DNA from: Polynucleobacter necessarius
Lineage (GTDB): Bacteria; Pseudomonadota; Gammaproteobacteria; Burkholderiales; Burkholderiaceae
Direction of reading: 5' to 3'
NCBI RefSeq assembly: GCF_900095175.1
Contig: NZ_LT606946.1
Coordinates: forward strand, 1,829,417 to 1,893,416
DNA length: 64,000 nt
Shown here: one piece after another, positions 46,554-56,700 of the stretch
Numbering within the stretch: position 1 is the stretch's first letter
Layout of the letters: each line of letters starts with the position of its first letter
Notes under the pieces: model-generated
Databases searched by the model: none
What the model saw: the letters and a program-made list of their open reading frames with translations, nothing else
Told to the model about the DNA's origin: nothing
Made by a program: the position numbers and the translations under genes

Positions 46554-46937
46554 ATGAAGCCAAGCGATTTAACGGTTGAAACCATTGATGACAAGCAATT
46601 CCATCAGCTGGGTAGTAATTTATTGCAGTCAATAGAAGTGGCTTTGGAGGCTGCAGACGATGCGTTGGATTTAGACCTTGATGTAGAGCGTCAGGGTGGC
46701 AACGTCATCAATATTCGATTTAGGAATCGCAGTGTCATTGTGGTCAATACCCAACCTCCTTTGCACGAGATCTGGGTGGCGGCTAAATCTGGTGGTTATC
46801 ACTATCGCTGGGCTGGTACTTTGGCTTCACCGCAGTGGTTGGATACCAAAACTGGGCGCGAGCTATTGAGTGACTTATCAGAGTTTGCTAGCGCTCAAGC
46901 TGGGCAGGCGATCACTATTGGCCTACTCCAAAAATAA
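46554..46937 (+). CDS. cyaY: Iron-sulfur assembly protein CyaY (frataxin)
   Basis: A 127-residue frataxin homologue acting in Fe-S cluster assembly. The acidic first helix EVALEAADDALDLDLDVE, the strand GGNVINIRFRNRSVIVVN and the signature PPLHEIWVAAKSGGYHYRW are present. Of several in-frame starts, the ATG giving MKPSDLTVETIDD has AGGA about 8 bases upstream. Even so it has about 15 more N-terminal residues than E. coli CyaY. Confidence 0.92.
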   Translation: MKPSDLTVETIDDKQFHQLGSNLLQSIEVALEAADDALDLDLDVERQGGNVINIRFRNRSVIVVNTQPPLHEIWVAAKSGGYHYRWAGTLASPQWLDTKTGRELLSDLSEFASAQAGQAITIGLLQK

Positions 46938-46956
46938 GCAGCAATATCCCAGGAAA

Positions 46957-48039
46957 TTAAACTGCCCCAGTTGCTGTGAGTGTCTCGATGACCTGAGCAT
47001 CGGGAACGCTTTTAATTTGAGCTTTGCCAATCTTTTCTAAAACAACGTACCGAATCTGACCGCCCTCAGTCTTTTTATCTACTTGCATCAATTCCATATA
47101 ACGCTGAGCACCAAACTTGGGCGGCGCAATCGGTAGGTTCATAGATTGAATAATGCGAGTGAGACGATTGACCTCCTCTTGAGTGATGAAGTTCAGGCGA
47201 CGTGAGAGGTCTGCTCCCATGACCATGCCACAGCCAACGGCCTCACCATGCAACCACTCGCCGTAACCCATACCGGCCTCAATCGCATGACCAAAGGTGT
47301 GTCCAAAATTGAGAGTAGCGCGAATACCGCCTTCCCTTTCATCCGCTGAAACAACCGCTGATTTAATTTCACAAGAGCGTAACACTGCATGCACCATTGC
47401 ATTGGTATCGCATGCCAATAAAGCTTTTACATTTGCTTCAATCCAGCTTAAGAACTCCGCATCCGCAATAGCGCCATGCTTGACCACTTCAGCGAGGCCC
47501 GCAGAGAGCTCGCGTGCAGGTAATGTCTTCAATGTATTGAGGTCGGCAATGACTGCTGCAGGCTGATGAAACGCCCCAATCATATTTTTCCCAAGCGGAT
47601 GGTTAATGCCTGTCTTCCCGCCAACAGAGGAGTCCACCTGAGCTAGTAAGGTTGTTGGCACTTGAATGAAGCGGATACCGCGCATAAAGCTAGCAGCAGC
47701 AAAGCCAGTCATATCGCCAATGACGCCACCACCTAAAGCAACCAACATGGTTTGACGATCAGCGCCAAACTTGAGGAGGTCATCAAAAATTAACTGAAGA
47801 TTTTTCCAGTCCTTATAAGACTCTCCATTTGGTAAGACAATGGTTCTGACCGGCTTGCCGAATTTCTCTAAAGTCTTGGTGAGGCGCTCTGCATATAAAG
47901 GGGCAACAGTCGTATTGCTAACGATATAAATCGATGTCGATTTTTCACAGGCGCCAAATAATTCTGGCTGACCTATTAAATCTGTACCGATATGAATAGG
48001 GTAGCTACGATTGCCTAGATCAACTTCTAATATTTTCAT
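46957..48039 (-). CDS. aroB: 3-dehydroquinate synthase
   Basis: A 360-residue NAD- and metal-dependent shikimate-pathway enzyme. The NAD-binding loop [20 protein letters not shown] sequence, [19 protein letters not shown] and the metal ligands in GHTFGHAIE and LHGEAVGCG are intact. It follows aroK by 8 bases on the same strand. Confidence 0.97.
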   Translation of the reverse strand: MKILEVDLGNRSYPIHIGTDLIGQPELFGACEKSTSIYIVSNTTVAPLYAERLTKTLEKFGKPVRTIVLPNGESYKDWKNLQLIFDDLLKFGADRQTMLVALGGGVIGDMTGFAAASFMRGIRFIQVPTTLLAQVDSSVGGKTGINHPLGKNMIGAFHQPAAVIADLNTLKTLPARELSAGLAEVVKHGAIADAEFLSWIEANVKALLACDTNAMVHAVLRSCEIKSAVVSADEREGGIRATLNFGHTFGHAIEAGMGYGEWLHGEAVGCGMVMGADLSRRLNFITQEEVNRLTRIIQSMNLPIAPPKFGAQRYMELMQVDKKTEGGQIRYVVLEKIGKAQIKSVPDAQVIETLTATGAV

Positions 48040-48047
48040 GAATAAAT

Positions 48048-48572
48048 TTATGCGGAGAGTTCAAGTTGCATGATAAGAGTGTTGACCAGTTGATTGACGC
48101 TGGGCTTCCCAGTTTCAATGACATAGTCAGCGATTTCGCGATACAAAGGATCACGAAAGGCGTATAGGTTTTCTAAAATCTTTTTTGCATCACCATTTTT
48201 TAGTAGCGGCCTACCTTCGCCACCTTTAGTCCGATGCCATAACTCCATCGGATTGGCGTGCAGATAAATTACTGTTCCTCTTTCGCTGAGGAATTGACGA
48301 TTCTCAGGCAGGAGTACGGCGCCACCACCGGTTGCCAAGATGACATCATGTTCGGCTGTAATGTCTTTGATGGCCTGAGCCTCGCGTTTGCGAAACCCAT
48401 CTTCACCTTCCATTTCAAAAATGACGGGAATTTTGACTCCACAACGATCTTCAATCACATGGTCAGCATCTAAAAAGCGGCGACCCAATTTCTTGGCTAG
48501 CAATTTGCCGACGGTCGACTTCCCGGCGCCCATAAGGCCAATTAGGAAGATGTTGTTTGATGAAGAGTTCAC
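48048..48572 (-). CDS. aroK: Shikimate kinase
   Basis: A 174-residue P-loop kinase phosphorylating shikimate. Walker [16 protein letters not shown], the shikimate-binding [11 protein letters not shown] and GGGAVL motifs, and the LID-region RPLL are present. It lies between the secretin remnant and aroB, as in the E. coli hofQ-aroK-aroB order. Confidence 0.97.
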   Translation of the reverse strand: MNSSSNNIFLIGLMGAGKSTVGKLLAKKLGRRFLDADHVIEDRCGVKIPVIFEMEGEDGFRKREAQAIKDITAEHDVILATGGGAVLLPENRQFLSERGTVIYLHANPMELWHRTKGGEGRPLLKNGDAKKILENLYAFRDPLYREIADYVIETGKPSVNQLVNTLIMQLELSA

Positions 48573-48584
48573 CCTTCGATTTTA

Positions 48585-49704
48585 TTAGTGTTTGTCCAGC
48601 ACAGTGGGGGTTAAGAAGACTAATAGTTCAGTTTTATCTGCCAATTTGGATTTGTGGCGAAATAAATACCCAATCAAAGGAATACCCCCTAAAAGTGGAA
48701 CCTTGATCTCATCATCACGTTCGGTAGTTTGAAAAATGCCTCCAATGATGGCTGTGCCCCCATTTTCAACGGTGACTTCAGGGCTGAGTTTTTAGTATCA
48801 ATGGCATAGCCCTGCTCGGTTTTCATGCCAATAGTGTCTTTATTAATGCCTACCAGCATGGAGATTTTTCCGTCCGGATGAATTTTCGGCAAGACCTCTA
48901 GGCGTAAGTTAGCCTTACGAAACTGCAATTTGCTGCCGCTTTGAGAGCTGACTTGGTAAGGTAGTTCGGTTCCCTGCTCAATTGTGGCTTTAACTTGATC
49001 AGCAGTCATGATGCGTGGGTTAGACGGAATCTTGCCTTGACCATCGGATTCCAGGGCTGAGAGCTCCATTTGTAGAAGGCGGGCTGCATTCTTAGAAACC
49101 AGGGTGGCGCCAAGGTAGCTGGATTAAAGCCAGCTAAGCCAGTCCCTCCTAGATCGAGATTGGCGTTGGCGTTTTGGTCTGCGTGGTTGCCGATGCCATT
49201 GGCTTGATATCCCAGCTTAATACCTAGTTCATGGGCAAAGCGCTGGTCAGCTTCGACAATGCGCGCCTCTATCAGAATCTGGCGAGGGCTATTGATGTGA
49301 TCACCCCCAAAAGGCAGGGCAGCATCCTCCCGCCGAAACTTTTGGAAACTCTGAATTTCTGCATGAGGGCCAATCCAGTAAATATCGCCATTTCGGACAA
49401 GTCGAAGGCCCCGGCTAGCAAGAATCGAATGTAGGGCGGTTTGCCAGGAAGCGTCCTTAAGGTCGACTGAGATCTTGCCCTGAATGGATTCGCTGAGAAG
49501 GAAGTTGGTATCCCCCATTTTGGCTAAAACCTGCAAAAGCTCAGTCATTTCAATTTGGCTAAATTGCAGGCTAATGCGACTCTCTTTGCGGCTGCCCGAG
49601 GAGTTTGCTTCAGGGTAGTTTCCGAGGGCTGGATTGAAGCAAAAAGCCAGAATGAGGAGGAGAAAGTGGGCGGGGGTATTTAGTAAGATTTTCAATGGAG
49701 TCAC
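48585..49704 (-). pseudogene. pilQ: PilQ/HofQ-type secretin, two frameshifts
   Basis: A secretin gene broken in two places. Frame 1 has a signal peptide, a STN/N0 domain (ISLQFSQIEMTELLQVLAKM...) and the secretin start ILIEARIVEADQRFAHELG. Near 49107-49111 one base is lost from a G pair; restoring it gives PATLAATLVSKNAARLLQMELSAL. Near 48789-48793 one T of a run is lost; restoring it gives TKKLSPEVTVENGGTAIIGG and then the conserved end VPLLGGIPLIGYLFRH...LLVFLTPTVLDKH and TAA. Intact length would be about 373 residues, the short HofQ/ComE form. Such secretins form the outer-membrane pore for pili or DNA uptake. Confidence 0.88.
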
Positions 49705-50380
49705 TCTGATTGGGTTGACTTAAAAGTGATGGATTTCCCTTTTGGGTGAGTCAAAACAGCTAGCTCTTTTTCAGCTTGAGTTAGGCGCCATTTCCCTAGT
49801 GCCTGATCCCCCTTGACCACCATTTTTGTGGAATTGCCGGTATGGAAAAAGACTTGTTCCGTAGCCCCCATGCGGGTGATGCCCAAATATCGCCAACGAC
49901 GAAGATCCGCCTCATACGGGATTACTGAGGTTTTACTTTGAGTGCTCTGAGTTGGTGGTTTTATCTCAATTGAGTGAACACTTACTTCTATTTCTTCTAT
50001 TGCCTGATATAGATCCTCTTTCTCAGATGCCCATTCAGTTTGTGAGAATTCAAATTCTCTTTGAGTGCTAATAGTTAGTTTTGTAGGGCGCTTATTTCGA
50101 GTTCATCCCCAGATTTATTGTTGTCAAAATATAAAAAGAGGCCTCCTCCACAGAGCAATAGGATGCCGCCAAATAGCCAAAGTGAGTTGAAAGTAAGGTT
50201 CCTCACTTCAAAAGATTTGGCTGAAAATGCGGGCTTCGGAACTTTGGCTTGGGGTGTCGGATCAACCCTGGAGGGAGAGGCTAATTTGCGAATTCCATGA
50301 GGGTCTGGAATAGCAGGGTCGTCTCCCAGTTCACTCAGAATGTCGTCAAAAGATTGGGGGGAGATGTGGCGTGGAGGCAT
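49701..50380 (-). pseudogene. Membrane-anchored pilus/competence assembly protein, frameshifted
   Basis: Two reading frames belong to one broken gene. The first (101 codons, start MPPRHISPQSFDDILSELG) has a Pro-rich cytoplasmic stretch, one transmembrane segment near residues 66-86 and ends ELEISALQN. The second frame has no start codon of its own. Adding one A to the AAAA run near 50079-50082 joins ALQ to KLTISTQREFEFSQTEW and continues through a coiled-coil-like part to RWRYLGITRMGATEQVFFHTGN, which resembles the C-terminal domain of PilP/GspC-type proteins. It overlaps the secretin start by 4 bases. Assignment to a specific pil/hof gene is uncertain. Confidence 0.6.
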
Positions 50381-50505
50381 GCCATATTGTTCGCTCCGGG
50401 GATATTAAAAACGATCAGGGGAAGCGGAATTACTTGTCAGAAAATCCTCCTCACAATATTTCAAACAAGGGTTTTGGAGCTTTCGGAAAAAATGCTTAAG
50501 CACCC

Positions 50506-50511
50506 TATAAT
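50506..50511 (+). promoter_or_regulatory. -10 box of mrcA
   Basis: A perfect TATAAT ends 8 bases before the mrcA ATG. The best -35 candidate, TTTCGG, is poor and spaced 19 bases. If used, transcription would begin within about 2 bases of the start codon, giving a leaderless mRNA. Confidence 0.45.
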
Positions 50512-50519
50512 TTGACTCT

Positions 50520-52856
50520 ATGGCTCTAACCCCAAAAGACAAGCCGCCCTTAAATAGGCGGTTTAACCGACAGCCTGATAGACGTCCTGGTCAGCCAAGA
50601 GCGGAGCATCTCTCGCACAGAAAATCTGGGAGCAATCCCCTGATTAAGGCGCTGCTAATTATCAGCATGGTCTTTGCGGTGGTGGTCACATTGCTTCTGG
50701 GATACACCTTCTTAATTGCGAAGCCGAATTTGCCAAAGATCTCGGCATTGGTCGACTACAACCCCAAAACGCCATTACGTATCTATACGGCTGACAAAGT
50801 CTTAATAGGTGAGTTTGGAGAAGAGCGCCGAAAGGTAATTCCTTTGAGCGAAATCCCGATGACCATGCGTAATGCAGTTTTGGCCATTGAGGATGATCGC
50901 TTCTATTCTCATGGTGGCGTAGATTATGTAGGTATCTTAAGGGCTGCCCTCACCAATTTACGCGGCAATCTTTCTCAGGGTGCATCCACCATCACGATGC
51001 AGGTTGCTCGAAATTTCTTTCTTAGCAATGAAAAGACCTTTAGTCGTAAGATTTACGAGGTTCTCCTCTCTTGGGAAATTGAGTCTCAATTAAGCAAAGA
51101 CAAGATTCTGGAGATTTATATGAATCAGATCTTTTTGGGGCAAAGAGCTTATGGATTTTCTAGCGCAGCTCAGATTTATTTTGGCAAAGAATTAAAAGAC
51201 ATCACGATTGCTGAATCTGCGATGTTGGCAGGTTTGCCCAAAGCACCATCAGCATATAACCCGGTAAGCAATTTCCGTCGCGCAAAAATTCGTCAGGAAT
51301 ACATTTTGCAGCGTATGCGGGATTTGTCATACATAACTCCCGAGCAATATCAGGTTGCCATGGCAGAAGAGTTGCATATTCGGGGTCTTGGGAATGAATT
51401 TAGCACTCGCGCCGATTTTGCTTCAGAGATGGTGCGTCAATTGCTGTTTACGCAATACGGCGAGGCAATTTATTCCCAAGGAATAGATGTATACACCACG
51501 ATCCTGAAAGCAGATCAAGATGCTGCATACAGAGCAGTGCGCCGTGGTATTTTTGAATATGATTTGCGCCATGCTTATCGTGGGCCTGAAGGTTTTATTG
51601 ATTTGCCGGAAGATCCAGTGAAGCGTCAGCGTGCAATTGATGAGGCTTTGTTGGCATATCCCCAGTTAGATGATTTGCAGTCTGGTGTAGTGCTCGGTGT
51701 CAAGCCAAAAGAACTGCAGGTCATGATTGCTACTGGGGATATGATCACCTTAAAGGGTGAGAGCATGAAGCTTGCTACCGCTTCACTAACTGATAGCGCT
51801 CAACCAAAAAAACGTTTACGCCCTGGCGCCATTATTAGATTGCTATCTGAAGGTGGTATTTGGAAGTTGGCGCAATTACCCCAGGTTGAAGCCGCCTTTA
51901 TTTCTATGAATGCTGAAACGGGTGCGATTCTCTCATTGGTAGGGGGGTTTGATTTCCGTCGTAACCAATTTAATCATGTGACTCAGGCCCAACGCCAGCC
52001 AGGCTCCTCATTTAAGCCATTTATTTATGCTGCCGCAATCGAGAAAGGTTTTTCTCCAGGCACCATGGTGAACGATGGGCCACTATCAATTGGTAGCATG
52101 GAAACAGGTAGCCAAGCATGGGAGCCGAAAAACTATGATGGCAAGTACGAAGGCATGATGCGTTTACGCACTGCTTTGGCTAAATCAAAAAACTTGGTTT
52201 CTGTGCGCTTAATTCGTGCCATCGGCCCCTCTTATACACAAGAATATATTCAGCGCTTTGGGTTTGAGGCAGAGAAGCATCCGCCCTACCTAACAATGGC
52301 GTTGGGCGCTGGCTCCGTGACACCTTTGCAAATGGCATCTGCCTATAGTGTGTTTGCTAACGGTGGCTATCGTGTAGACCCATGCTTGATTAGTAAGATG
52401 ACAGATTCAAAGGGCACAGTTTTGTTTGAAGCGAAACCTACTCATGCACACGAGGATGCAACTCGTGTATTGGATGCGCGTACAGCCTTTGTCATGGATA
52501 GCATGCTGCAAGAGGTCACAAAAACAGGAACAGCTGGAAGTGCAAGAGCGAAATTAGGTCGCAGTGATATTGCCGGTAAAACTGGTACAACTAATGAGTC
52601 CCACGATGCTTGGTTTGCTGGATATAACCCGAAGGTGGTTGCCATTGCTTGGATTGGTTTTGATAAGCCTGCAAGCCTGGGCGACCGTGAAACTGGTGGC
52701 GGTCTTGCTCTGCCTATGTGGATCTCTTATATGAGTACCGCATTAAAGGATCAGCCGCTACAGGGGCGCGAAGTACCGGCAGGCGTGACTCAAGTTGATG
52801 GTGATTGGTTTATCCCTGAGTTCTCTAATAATGGTGGTGTGGGCGAACTGCAGTAG
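50520..52856 (+). CDS. mrcA: Penicillin-binding protein 1A
   Basis: A 778-residue bifunctional peptidoglycan synthase. A cytoplasmic Arg/Pro-rich head (1-40) precedes one transmembrane helix (about 43-68). The GT51 glycosyltransferase domain has EDDRFYSHGGVDYVGI and QGASTITMQVARNFFL. The transpeptidase domain has the active-site SSFK in QPGSSFKPF, an SKN motif and KTGTT. An OB-like insert lies between. No in-frame start exists upstream because a stop occurs 4 codons before the ATG, and no Shine-Dalgarno is visible. It is divergent from the pilus remnant. Confidence 0.96.
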   Translation: MALTPKDKPPLNRRFNRQPDRRPGQPRAEHLSHRKSGSNPLIKALLIISMVFAVVVTLLLGYTFLIAKPNLPKISALVDYNPKTPLRIYTADKVLIGEFGEERRKVIPLSEIPMTMRNAVLAIEDDRFYSHGGVDYVGILRAALTNLRGNLSQGASTITMQVARNFFLSNEKTFSRKIYEVLLSWEIESQLSKDKILEIYMNQIFLGQRAYGFSSAAQIYFGKELKDITIAESAMLAGLPKAPSAYNPVSNFRRAKIRQEYILQRMRDLSYITPEQYQVAMAEELHIRGLGNEFSTRADFASEMVRQLLFTQYGEAIYSQGIDVYTTILKADQDAAYRAVRRGIFEYDLRHAYRGPEGFIDLPEDPVKRQRAIDEALLAYPQLDDLQSGVVLGVKPKELQVMIATGDMITLKGESMKLATASLTDSAQPKKRLRPGAIIRLLSEGGIWKLAQLPQVEAAFISMNAETGAILSLVGGFDFRRNQFNHVTQAQRQPGSSFKPFIYAAAIEKGFSPGTMVNDGPLSIGSMETGSQAWEPKNYDGKYEGMMRLRTALAKSKNLVSVRLIRAIGPSYTQEYIQRFGFEAEKHPPYLTMALGAGSVTPLQMASAYSVFANGGYRVDPCLISKMTDSKGTVLFEAKPTHAHEDATRVLDARTAFVMDSMLQEVTKTGTAGSARAKLGRSDIAGKTGTTNESHDAWFAGYNPKVVAIAWIGFDKPASLGDRETGGGLALPMWISYMSTALKDQPLQGREVPAGVTQVDGDWFIPEFSNNGGVGELQ

Positions 52857-52868
52857 TTCGTTTTAGCG

Positions 52869-53572
52869 ATGGCAAGGCAAGCACGCACCATCATTCCTGG
52901 CCAAGCAATGCATGTCATGGTTCGCGGCAATAATCGGGAAACACTTTTTTTTAATGATGCTGATCGCCGTATCTATTTAGATTGGCTACGAGATGCGGCA
53001 AAACAATTTGGTAGTGCGGTGCATGCATTCGCTTTAATGCCAAATCATGTGCATCTCCTGATGACTCCCCAGAACCCGGATTCACTTGCAAAGACAATGC
53101 AATCTCTGGGTAGGCGTTATGCCCAGTACTTCAATCAACAGCATCACCGTTCTGGAACAATTTGGGAGGGGCGCTATCGTTCTTCGTTGATAGATCCTGA
53201 TTATTTTCTGCGCTGCCAACGCTATATTGAGCTCAATCCTGTCAGAGCTGGTTTTGAATCTAGCCCTCAAGATTCAACCTGGACTAGCTTTGCATCCCAC
53301 ATGGTGGGAATGCGGAACCTTGGTTGGTTGATCACCAACACTTTTGGAAATTGGGTAATACCCCTTTTGAGCGACAAATGACTTGGGCAGAATTTGTGAA
53401 GGAAGGGGCGCCTCACTGGGAAGATCGCCAAATCACGGAGGCCTTAGTGAGATCCAAGCCCTGGGTAAGTGATATTTATGCCAAAAAGTTATTTAAAGAT
53501 AATCCTGATCAAGTATTAATCCGTCATCGTGGACGCCCAAAGAAATTAATATCAATAAATTCAATGGCTTAA
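52869..53572 (+). pseudogene. REP-associated tyrosine transposase (Y1/IS200-like), frameshifted
   Basis: A RAYT/TnpA_REP-family transposase. Key features are the HUH motif in MPNHVHLLM and the segments GTIWEGRYRSSLID and QRYIELNPVRAG. The frame breaks near 53324-53330, where one base is missing. Restoring it joins NLGWL to DHQHFWKLGNTPFERQMTWAEF and runs to a TAA, giving about 234 residues with a basic end HRGRPKK. It begins 12 bases after mrcA. No REP palindromes or terminal repeats were seen around it, so it looks like an old single-copy resident. Confidence 0.85.
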
Positions 53573-53766
53573 GGAATTCTTAAGGACTTTGGCATTTTAT
53601 TATTTCGCTATAAAGTTCTGACTCTGTCTCTTTTATATAAATGAATGTTGCTTGTTGCCTAATTTAAATGGGACGGATTCATTTTATTTCTATTGCATCA
53701 GCATGGGTATTCCCCTACATTTGATCCTCCAAAAGTAATCAGGCCCCCTGGGCAAACGGAAATACC

Positions 53767-56700
53767 ATGACTACACAAATGAACACAGACCTTCGTCCAA
53801 TTGCACAGGGTCTTTACGATCCACAAAATGAGCATGATGCTTGCGGCGTAGGATTCGTCGCACACATCAAGGGCAAGAAGTCACATGAGATCGTTGCTCA
53901 AGGATTGAAAATTCTTGAGAACTTAGACCACCGGGGCGCTGTTGGTGCGGACCCACTGATGGGTGATGGTGCTGGAATTTTGATTCAGGTTCCTGATACT
54001 TTGTATCGCGAAGAAATGGCTAAGCAAGGTATTGAATTGCCACCGTTCGGTGAGTACGGCGTCGGCATGATTTTCTTGCCTAAGGAGCATGCTTCTCGTT
54101 TAGCTTGTGAACAAGAATTAGAGCGCACTGTAAGGTTGGAAGGTCAGGCCGTATTGGGTTGGAGAGATGTGCCTATCGATGTGAAATTGCCAATGTCTCC
54201 AACCGTACAAATGACAGAGCCATTTATCCGTCAAATTTTTATTGGACGTGGCCGCGACATCATGACAACCGATGCTCTTGAGCGTAAATTGTATGTCATT
54301 CGTAAAACTGCAAGTCATGCAATTCAAGATTTACATTTAAAGCATGGCAAAGAATATTTTGTTGCATCGATGTCTGCTCGCACTATTGTTTATAAGGGTT
54401 TGCTATTAGCCAATCAAGTAGGCGTGTACTACAAAGATTTGCAAGATCCACGTACTGTATCTGCATTAGCTTTAGTGCATCAGCGTTTCTCTACAAATAC
54501 TTTCCCAGCTTGGGAGTTGGCTCACCCTTACCGCATGATTGCGCACAATGGTGAGATCAACACTGTTAAAGGCAACGTCAATTGGGTGAATGCACGCGAA
54601 GGTGCTATCAGCTCCCCAGTATTAGGCGATGATCTTAAAAAATTATGGCCGCTCATTTATCCAGGCCAATCTGACACGGCTTGTTTCGATAACTGCTTAG
54701 AGTTATTGGTGATGTCAGGCTATCCTTTGGCTCAAGCCATGATGATGATGATTCCAGAAGCATGGGAACAGCATTCATTGATGGATGAAAATCGCCGTGC
54801 CTTCTATGAGTACCACGCAGCAATGATGGAGCCATGGGATGGTCCAGCAGCAATGGCATTTACCGATGGCCGTCAAATTGGCGCGACCTTAGACCGCAAT
54901 GGTTTACGTCCAGCGCGTTATTACGTGACTGATGATGATTTAGTAATCATGGGTTCTGAGGCTGGCGTATTGCCAATTCCAGAAAGCAAGATTGTTCAAA
55001 AATGGCGCTTGCAACCAGGCAAGATGTTCATGATTGATATGGAGCAGGGCCGCATTATTGACGACGTTGAATTGAAAGACGCCGTCTCAAAAGCGAAGCC
55101 ATATAAGAGTTGGATCGATGCGGTGCGTGTGAAGCTCGATGAAGTTGACGCAAGCAAGGTTGACTTGGTGGATGAAAAGACCACTATTCGCCCAGCTGCA
55201 AAATTATTAGATCGCCAGCAAGCTTTTGGTTATACCCAAGAAGACATCAAGTACCTCATGGCGCCAATGGCTATGAATGGCGAAGAGGCAATTGGTTCAA
55301 TGGGTAACGATAGCCCATTAGCTGTGCTCTCTAATAAGAACAAGCCACTCTATAACTACTTCAAGCAATTGTTTGCGCAGGTGACCAATCCTCCGATTGA
55401 CTCCATCCGCGAAAACATGGTGATGTCTTTAGTGTCTTTCATCGGACCTAAACCGAATTTGTTGGACACCAACAATATCAACCCACCAATGCGCTTGGAA
55501 GTAAGTCAGCCGATTTTAGATTTTGACGATATGACCAAGATTCGTCATATAGGCCATTACACCAATGGCAAGTTCCGTTCATATGAGCTGGATATTTGCT
55601 ACCCAGCTTCTTGGGGCAAAGCAGGTATCGAGGCTCGCTTAGCCTCTTTGTGTGCAGAAGCGGCTGATGCGGGTCGCTCTGGTTACAACATCTTGATCGT
55701 GAGCGATCGTCAGGTTGATGAACAGCGTGTGGCAATTCCTGCATTGCTGGCAACTTCAGCGATTCATCAGCACTTAGTTGAAAAAGGTTTACGCACTAGC
55801 GTTGGCCTCGTTGTTGAGACTGGTAGCGCGCGTGAGACGCATCACTTCGCACTCTTGGCTGGCTATGGCGCTGAAGCAGTTCATCCGTACTTAGCAATGG
55901 AAACTTTGGCTGAAATGGCTAAAGGGTTGCCTGGCGATCTGTCAGCAGAAAAAGCCGTAAAGAATTTTGTCAAAGCAGTTGGTAAGGGCTTGCAAAAGGT
56001 GATGTCCAAAATGGGTATCTCTACTTACATGTCTTACACCGGCTCACAGATTTTTGAAGCGATCGGTTTAAATAAAGACGTTATTGATCATTATTTCAAA
56101 GGCACTCCATCTAATGTGGGTGGTATTGGTGTATTCGAAGTGGCTGAAGAAGCATTGCGTATGCATCAGTCTGCATTTGGTAATGACCCAGTGCTAACCA
56201 ATATGCTGGAAGCTGGTGGTGAGTATGCTTTCCGCATTCGTGGTGAGAACCACATGTGGACTCCAGACACGATTGCGAAGTTGCAGCACTCCACTCGTAT
56301 TGGTATCGACAAGGGCTATCAAACCTATAAAGAGTACGCCAACATCATCAATGACCAAACTAAGCGTCAGATGACATTGCGTGGATTGTTTGAGTTCAAG
56401 ATTGATCCAGCAAAAGCGATTCCATTGGATGAAGTCGAGTCCGCAAAAGAAATCGTCAAGCGTTTTGCAACGGGCGCGATGTCTTTAGGCTCCATCTCTA
56501 CTGAAGCGCATGCTACTTTGGCTATTGCCATGAATCGTATTGGCGGCAAGTCCAATACTGGTGAGGGTGGTGAAGATCCAAACCGTTATGTGAATGAGCT
56601 CAAAGGCATTCCTATTAAGAAGGGTGAAACCCTAGCCAGCATTCTGGGCGATGATGTGGTTGAGGCAAACATTCCTTTGCTCGATGGTGATTCATTGCGT

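Noticed and set aside
48585..48620. A third frameshift at the C-terminus of the secretin gene
   Set aside because: On recounting, the run there has five G residues and the frame reads through LTPTVLDKH to TAA correctly.
53573..53766. A possible small gene or promoter in the transposase-gltB gap
   Set aside because: No start with a Shine-Dalgarno and meaningful length, and no convincing -35/-10 pair; nothing further was supported in these 194 bases.
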